A stretch of DNA of 18,657 nucleotides from Firmicutes bacterium UBA1764. Lineage in GTDB: Bacteria; Bacillota; Clostridia; Peptostreptococcales; Anaerovoracaceae. Positions 14,448 through 18,657 of the stretch are shown here, piece by piece (within the stretch, counting starts at the first letter, position 1; the number at the start of each line of letters is the position of its first letter). The translations under genes and the position numbers were made by a program. The stretch spans positions 1-18,657 of the forward strand of contig DCHA01000046.1 in assembly GCA_002315535.1 (NCBI GenBank), read 5' to 3'. The notes under the pieces were generated by a model that was not told the origin of the DNA, did not search any database, and saw only the letters and a list, made by a program, of their open reading frames with translations.

Positions 14448-15761
14448 TTAGCCGGCAAACTGTTCATAAAGAACCTTGATTGCCTTTTCAAAATCATCGT
14501 TTGATACACCAATCATTATTGAAAGCTCATCTGCTCCCTGCTTGATTGTTCTGATATTTACCTTGTTATCACCAAGAGCCTTGAATAACATTCCTGATAC
14601 ACCTGGCTTAAATCCCATCTTACGTCCTACTACTGCAATAAGAGCAATCTTGTCCTGAACCTGAATGTCATCTGCATGTACCTCATTTTTGATATCGGTC
14701 AGAACGTCGTAGAGCTTATCATTAAGCAAATCACTTGGTACTACAAATGAGAAGCTGTTTGAACCAATAGTTGCATTTTCAATTGGGATACCGTATCTGT
14801 CGATAACCTTAATGCTGTGTCTGAACGGGTAAATGTTCTCAATATCGGATTTCTTAATAGTAAGAATGGTGTAGTTCTTTTTACCGGCAAGTCCTGTAAT
14901 GAACTTTTCCATACCCTTTTCTTCTTTTACCTTTTCAACAATCATTGTGCCAGGGTCTTTAGGCTTGTTTGTATTCCTGATATTGAGAGGAATACCTGCG
15001 ATGCGAACCGGCGCAACTGCATCCTCATGAAGAACGGATGCACCCATTGTTGCGAGCTCCTGGAGCTCGTTATATGTAATGTCAGCAATAGGCTTTGGAT
15101 TCTTTACGATTCTCGGATCTGTCATAAGAATTCCGCTTACGTCTGTCCAGTTCTCATAAACGTCAGCCTTTATTGCGGCTGCAGCGATTGAGCCTGTAAT
15201 ATCGGATCCGCCTCTGGTCATAACTTTAATCTTACCGTTTGGAAGTGAACCATAGAATCCCGGAATAACAACATTTGTATTTTCCTTTACAGCGGATTCA
15301 ATTGCGGCATAGGTTTTTTCTAAATCAAGCTTTCCGTCATATCCGAAGAATACAACATCAGCGGCATCGACAAATGTATATCCAAGATACTCTGCCATGA
15401 GCTTTGATGTAAAGTATTCACCTCTGGATACAATTTCATCAACCGGAGTATCCTTTGTCAAAGTCTTTGCATAAGCGGCAAATTCCTTTTCAATCGGAGT
15501 ATCGATTTTAAGATCGTTTCTGATTTCAGCAAATCTTTCAGTAAGAGTTTTAATAATGTCCGCTGCGGAAACACCATACTTAAGATGTGCTTGTGTAAGG
15601 TAAAGGAGGTCTGTCATCTTATAGTCGTCACTAGTTCGCTTGCCTGCAGCTGAAGCTATTATCACCTTTCGTGATTTATCCGCTTTGACAATATTTTTTA
15701 CTTTCTTAAACTGGTTGGCATCAGCCACTGAGCTGCCGCCAAATTTTGCGACTTTAAGCAT
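14448..15761 (-). CDS. lysC: Aspartate kinase with two ACT domains
   Basis: Phosphorylates L-aspartate with ATP, the committed step of the aspartate amino-acid family. From the ATG at 15761 the protein has 437 residues. The amino-acid-kinase domain shows KFGGSSVAD (6-14), SRGEYFTSKLMAEYL (112-126), IPGFYG (166-171), RGGSDITGSIAAAA (183-196) and ENWTDVSGILMTDPR (203-217). Two ACT regulatory domains follow (about 297-360 and 372-437), the second with GVSGMLFKALGDNKVNIRTI. GAGG lies 8 nt before this ATG; a GTG 9 nt upstream would sit against the ribosome binding site and is less likely. The ACT domains imply end-product feedback, but the effector (lysine, threonine or both) cannot be read from sequence. 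The symbol names the activity, not a proven paralogue. Confidence 0.95.
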   Translation of the reverse strand: MLKVAKFGGSSVADANQFKKVKNIVKADKSRKVIIASAAGKRTSDDYKMTDLLYLTQAHLKYGVSAADIIKTLTERFAEIRNDLKIDTPIEKEFAAYAKTLTKDTPVDEIVSRGEYFTSKLMAEYLGYTFVDAADVVFFGYDGKLDLEKTYAAIESAVKENTNVVIPGFYGSLPNGKIKVMTRGGSDITGSIAAAAIKADVYENWTDVSGILMTDPRIVKNPKPIADITYNELQELATMGASVLHEDAVAPVRIAGIPLNIRNTNKPKDPGTMIVEKVKEEKGMEKFITGLAGKKNYTILTIKKSDIENIYPFRHSIKVIDRYGIPIENATIGSNSFSFVVPSDLLNDKLYDVLTDIKNEVHADDIQVQDKIALIAVVGRKMGFKPGVSGMLFKALGDNKVNIRTIKQGADELSIMIGVSNDDFEKAIKVLYEQFAG

Positions 15762-15793
15762 TTTTAACACCTCTTTGTAATAAAATAATACAA

Positions 15794-15827
15794 ATTATAT
15801 TATAACAATTCCCTATAATATAGTCCA
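15794..15827 (-). promoter_or_regulatory. Candidate promoter for lysC-asd
   Basis: On the minus strand TGGACT (15827-15822) is followed after exactly 17 nt by a perfect TATAAT (15804-15799). A second TATAAT overlaps it by one base (15799-15794). The elements lie at the very end of the upstream coding region. A start near 15792 leaves a leader of only about 30 nt, too short for a lysine riboswitch or T-box. Confidence 0.6.
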
Positions 15828-16498
15828 CCGGTTTTGCGGGAATAAAACTCCCCTCCGGCCCTTGCAATTTCAGCAATCTTTTTTGCTTCATCTGCCGTTT
15901 CCGTAGTGAAATACAGCTCAGTGAAGCTGCACCTTGGAATCTGCTTGTCCCCGACATAAAGGGGAACACTGTTGAGAAGCTCGCTGTATTTTCTTTCGCG
16001 GCAAATCAGCGTGAATTTTTCACCAAGTCTATCTGTTATTACGCTCTGGCCCTTGCACAGCTTGCAATCGCCGGGGCACGCTCTGAATTTCATCAAAGGC
16101 AAATAGCCGTAAATAACAAAGCCGACAGGAATCGATGGCTTTATCTTTTTTGCCTCGTTAAAGCTGAGCTCCATAGAAAGACAGGCATCAGCCAGCCCCA
16201 TTTCAGCATATGCTGACAGGCTCTCTGCATTAAGTATGTTCAGATATAGGCCCCCATGCATTTTAAGTCCCAGCTCACGCCCTATTGCAAGCGCGGAAAT
16301 GTTTTCGCAAACAATATCAGTAAGCCCATACTCCTTGCACGCCTTAAGCTTTTCTATTAAGACCGGCTCATCCTTTGGATATACAAGTGCGGGAATTTCA
16401 GCCCAGCAGCCCTTCTTCCACTTTGAAATCGGAAGAATCGCAATATCGCCATCCTCCAAATCAAAAATCTGATTTTGGTTTTCAAATCTATAGCGCAT
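15800..16498 (-). CDS. Detached C-terminal half of a U32-family protein
   Basis: A 232-residue protein that I read as the C-terminal domain of a longer U32 protein. IYGYLPLMKFRACPGDCKLCKG (129-150), VITDRLGEKFTLICRERKYSELLNSVPLYVGDK (153-185) and the end RKTGGLYYRELL resemble the C-terminal region of long (about 640-780 residue) U32 proteins. The preceding gene supplies the N-terminal part, for a joint length of about 635. It contains a CxxxCxxC cluster (Cys141, 145, 148) that could bind metal. Its ATG overlaps the upstream gene by 11 nt in the +1 frame, and a GGGAGG 6 nt before it argues for genuine translation. Function alone is unknown; it probably assembles with the upstream product. The alternative is a frameshifted full-length gene. 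Confidence 0.75.
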   Translation of the reverse strand: MRYRFENQNQIFDLEDGDIAILPISKWKKGCWAEIPALVYPKDEPVLIEKLKACKEYGLTDIVCENISALAIGRELGLKMHGGLYLNILNAESLSAYAEMGLADACLSMELSFNEAKKIKPSIPVGFVIYGYLPLMKFRACPGDCKLCKGQSVITDRLGEKFTLICRERKYSELLNSVPLYVGDKQIPRCSFTELYFTTETADEAKKIAEIARAGGEFYSRKTGGLYYRELL

Positions 16499-17699
16499 CC
16501 AGAGCCTCCCTTCTCATTCGATTAAGCTCAGATGCGGGAAGCATCAGGCCCTGATCTATTTCGCATACTAAATCCTTAAGAACATATACAGTGCCGCCTG
16601 TTTTCTCCAGGGATTTACGAATATGCTCCTCGTCAAGAGAAACCTTGATTGCTTTCTCCGGGACAGCACCCTTAACCTCACTGTGCCTGCTTCCCGAGTA
16701 TGCAATAAGCTTTGCTCTTTCGCCTTCCTTCATGATGAACTTCATGTTTACATCTCTGTGGAAGGTCTCTTTTTCATAAAGCTTTGCCAAATCCTTAAGC
16801 ACGCTGTCTGCGGCAACAACATCATCCTTGGTTCTGTAACCAAACATTGATTTATCGCGCTGCCCGGTCAGATAGCCGTCAGTAAAGCCCTGCCTTGAAA
16901 AGACTGCCTGAAGAGTATCCGTATCAACATGCTTTCCCTGCATGGCGTTTTTGACGCTTGTAACCGCAGCGGCAACATATTCAGGTCTTTTCATGCGTCC
17001 CTCAATCTTGAAGCTTTTCACTCCGGCATCAATTAAAGCATTAATATGATGCATATATGAAAGGTCCTTGAGGCTCAGGCAGTGATCGCACCTGCTGCAG
17101 CCCGCGCCACATTGCCAGTCAAGTCTGCATGTCTGGGCACAAAGTCCTCTGTTTCCGGATCTTTGGCCGAACATCGAAGAAACATAGCAATTACCGGAAA
17201 CGCTCATGCAGTGCGCTCCGTGAACAAAAACCTCAGTGTCAATATCAACTGCATCGTTAATGGCCTTTATTTCATCAAGGCTAAGCTCTCTTGCAAGGAC
17301 AACCCTGTCGAAGCCAAGCTCTTTTACCATCTTTGCTCCGTAAACATTATGAACCGCAAGCTGAGTCGATGCCGACATTGCGATTTTGCCCCTCGCATAT
17401 TTTGCGACAGCAAGGTCCTGAATGATGAGCTCATCAGCGCCTGCGGCAATTGCGGTATCAACAGTTTTCTTTACTTCCTTTAGTTCCTTGTCCATGACAA
17501 GCGTGTTTACAGTGATATAAACCTTTACATCCCTGTCGTGGCAATACTTGATGGTTTCGCTCAGGTTTTCACCATTAAAATTACCCGCATTTCTGCGGGC
17601 ATTAAAATTCTGCAAACCAAAATACACGGCATTTGCGCCGCATCTGACTGCTGCTAAAAGCTGTTCACTTCCGCCAACCGGCGCCAAAATCTCAGGCAT
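16488..17699 (-). CDS. U32-family protein (peptidase/RNA hydroxylation type), N-terminal part
   Basis: A 403-residue U32 protein. Family members annotated as peptidases include RlhA and TrhP, which take part in rRNA or tRNA hydroxylation and carry an Fe-S cluster. The N-terminal barrel starts MPEILAPVGGSEQLLAAVRCGANAVYFG (1-28). The U32 signature TEVFVHGAHCMSVSGNC (155-171) and NRGLCAQTCR (183-192) supply four conserved Cys (164, 171, 187, 191). LSLKDLSYM (208-216), FKIEGRMKRPEYVA (230-243) and GFTDGYLTG (271-279) follow. Four extra Cys (197, 201, 204, 207) lie between the signature and LSLKDLS. The protein stops after SELNRMRREALDAL, where long homologues continue, and the next gene supplies the rest. 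The ATG overlaps the upstream gene by 8 nt; GAGG lies 10 nt before it. Long RlhA-like proteins are the nearest analogue I know. Confidence 0.88.
   Translation of the reverse strand: MPEILAPVGGSEQLLAAVRCGANAVYFGLQNFNARRNAGNFNGENLSETIKYCHDRDVKVYITVNTLVMDKELKEVKKTVDTAIAAGADELIIQDLAVAKYARGKIAMSASTQLAVHNVYGAKMVKELGFDRVVLARELSLDEIKAINDAVDIDTEVFVHGAHCMSVSGNCYVSSMFGQRSGNRGLCAQTCRLDWQCGAGCSRCDHCLSLKDLSYMHHINALIDAGVKSFKIEGRMKRPEYVAAAVTSVKNAMQGKHVDTDTLQAVFSRQGFTDGYLTGQRDKSMFGYRTKDDVVAADSVLKDLAKLYEKETFHRDVNMKFIMKEGERAKLIAYSGSRHSEVKGAVPEKAIKVSLDEEHIRKSLEKTGGTVYVLKDLVCEIDQGLMLPASELNRMRREALDAL
16496..16510 (-). promoter_or_regulatory. Ribosome binding site that decides the start of the split U32 half
   Basis: GGGAGG at 16510-16505 lies 6 nt before the ATG at 16498-16496. 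It is embedded in the codons for the RREAL residues near the end of the upstream U32 gene, a motif that is itself conserved in the family, so the same bases serve as protein code and as ribosome binding site. Confidence 0.6.
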
Positions 17700-18657
17700 T
17701 TATTTTCATCCTCAGCAAATCTCCATCCTGGGCATCCCATGGGAGATTAATTGTTACAAGCTTCATCGGGTTGCAGCTTCTGTCTAAAGCCTCACCCTTA
17801 TCGTTAATTATTTTTTCAAGTTTATATTTACGTCCCTTCTTTCCGGGGCTTAAGAGCTCAACCTCGTCACCGAGATTAAAGGCATTGCGTGTCAGCAAAG
17901 TCGCGTCTCCGGCCTTTGTATCGCCCTGAATCGTACCAAGGAACAGATAGTCTCTGACATATCCACCGGTATCGGGGCTTAGAGCCTCGAGATTGCCAAG
18001 GTAAAATCCTGTGGTAAACGGTCTGTGAGAAACAGTGTCCAGCTCAGACATAGTATCCTCTACGCTGCACTGACCATTCATAAGCATCTTGTAAGCATTT
18101 ACTACAGTCGCGGTATAGAACGGAGTCCTCATGCGGCCCTCGATCTTAAATGAGCAAATCCCCGCCTCTGCAAGTTTATCAAGAAGGCTTGCGCTGCAAA
18201 GCTCCTTAGAGCTAAGGATTGCGCTGCCCTTGTCATCCTCTTCAATTTTGAAATACTCTCCCGGACGCTTTTCCTCCATGAGATAGTAATTCCATCTGCA
18301 GCTTTGTGCACACTGACCGCGGTTTCCGCTTCTTCCTGTGAGATATGCAGAAAGAAGGCATCTGCCGGAGTAGCTCATGCACATTGCGCCGTGAATGAAA
18401 GCCTCAAGCTCTAATTCCTTAGGAGCATGCGCGCGAAGCTCTGCTATTTTTTCGATACTGAGCTCACGAGCAAGCACAACTCTTGCGGCGCCCATATTGT
18501 AATAGACCTCGCAGGCCTTGTAGTTCATTGTGTTTGCCTGAGTGGAAATGTGGACCTCCATATCAGGACACTTTTCCTTTATCTCAGCAACCGCACCAAT
18601 ATCGGACACGATAATAGCATCAATTCCGATATCAAGAAGCTTCTTGGCATAATCTCC
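17692..18657 (-). CDS. U32-family protein of the TrhP/YrrO type, 5' end missing
   Basis: The last 321 residues of a protein whose start lies beyond the window; about 85-90 residues should be missing if it has the usual length of about 410. The frame is open to the window edge. The U32 signature ELEAFIHGAMCMSYSGRC is followed by GRSGNRGQCAQSCRWNYYL, FKIEGRMRTPFY, and HRPFTTGFYLGNLEAL. CRW.Y.L with the TTGFYLG block is the pattern of E. coli YegQ (TrhP) and B. subtilis YrrO, which act in formation of 5-hydroxyuridine at tRNA wobble position 34. The last 100 residues form the beta-barrel typical of this type (VRDYLFLGTIQGD, FNLGDEVELLSPG). Side-by-side U32 genes are also seen in B. subtilis (yrrN-yrrO), so an RNA-modification role is likely for both, by family analogy only. 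Confidence 0.85.
   Translation of the reverse strand, partial: GDYAKKLLDIGIDAIIVSDIGAVAEIKEKCPDMEVHISTQANTMNYKACEVYYNMGAARVVLARELSIEKIAELRAHAPKELELEAFIHGAMCMSYSGRCLLSAYLTGRSGNRGQCAQSCRWNYYLMEEKRPGEYFKIEEDDKGSAILSSKELCSASLLDKLAEAGICSFKIEGRMRTPFYTATVVNAYKMLMNGQCSVEDTMSELDTVSHRPFTTGFYLGNLEALSPDTGGYVRDYLFLGTIQGDTKAGDATLLTRNAFNLGDEVELLSPGKKGRKYKLEKIINDKGEALDRSCNPMKLVTINLPWDAQDGDLLRMKINA

Noticed and set aside
1..18657. CRISPR arrays, insertion sequences, tRNA or rRNA genes, toxin-antitoxin or defence modules
   Set aside because: Reading both strands I found no spaced repeats, terminal inverted repeats, transposase motifs or RNA gene folds; coding content is continuous housekeeping genes on one strand.

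Overview
The window is a chromosomal, moderately AT-rich stretch in which every supported gene lies on the minus strand, so transcription runs from high to low coordinates. Gene content and order (mraZ-rsmH-ftsL-pbp-murF-mraY-murD-ftsW-murG-ftsQ-ftsZ, no ftsA, paired U32 genes, lysC-asd) point to a Gram-positive anaerobe of the Clostridia. The closest resemblance is to Lachnospiraceae-type genomes, but the family is an inference from protein character and synteny, not a database match.

Layout in the direction of transcription. (1) 18657-15800: two U32-family (tRNA/rRNA hydroxylation type) genes, the first cut by the window edge, then a small gene that looks like the detached C-terminal half of the second; all overlap by a few bases. 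(2) 15827-13401: a promoter, lysC (aspartate kinase) and asd (aspartate-semialdehyde dehydrogenase), closed by a terminator. These are the first two steps toward lysine, threonine, methionine and diaminopimelate, so they also feed wall synthesis. (3) 13393-12695: rnhB (RNase HII) with its own terminator. (4) 12676-2041: a regulatory region with two pairs of MraZ-box-like repeats, then the division and cell wall (dcw) cluster. It encodes its own regulator (MraZ), RsmH, the septal factors FtsL, FtsQ/DivIB, FtsW and a PASTA-containing class B PBP, the lipid II enzymes MurF, MraY, MurD and MurG, and FtsZ. (5) 851-1: the ftsZ terminator, a TrmH/SpoU-family RNA methyltransferase, and the first seven codons of an overlapping next gene.

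Most genes are tightly packed, with 1 to 14 nt overlaps or short gaps. Strong intrinsic terminators nevertheless sit inside this string. Three of them, before trmH-like, pbp and rnhB, end only a few bases upstream of a start codon that has no visible Shine-Dalgarno sequence. That repeated arrangement, the MraZ-box operator and the split U32 gene are the main points of interest. I see no mobile element, CRISPR array, tRNA, rRNA or novel defence or metabolic system. The window is largely a conventional housekeeping region.
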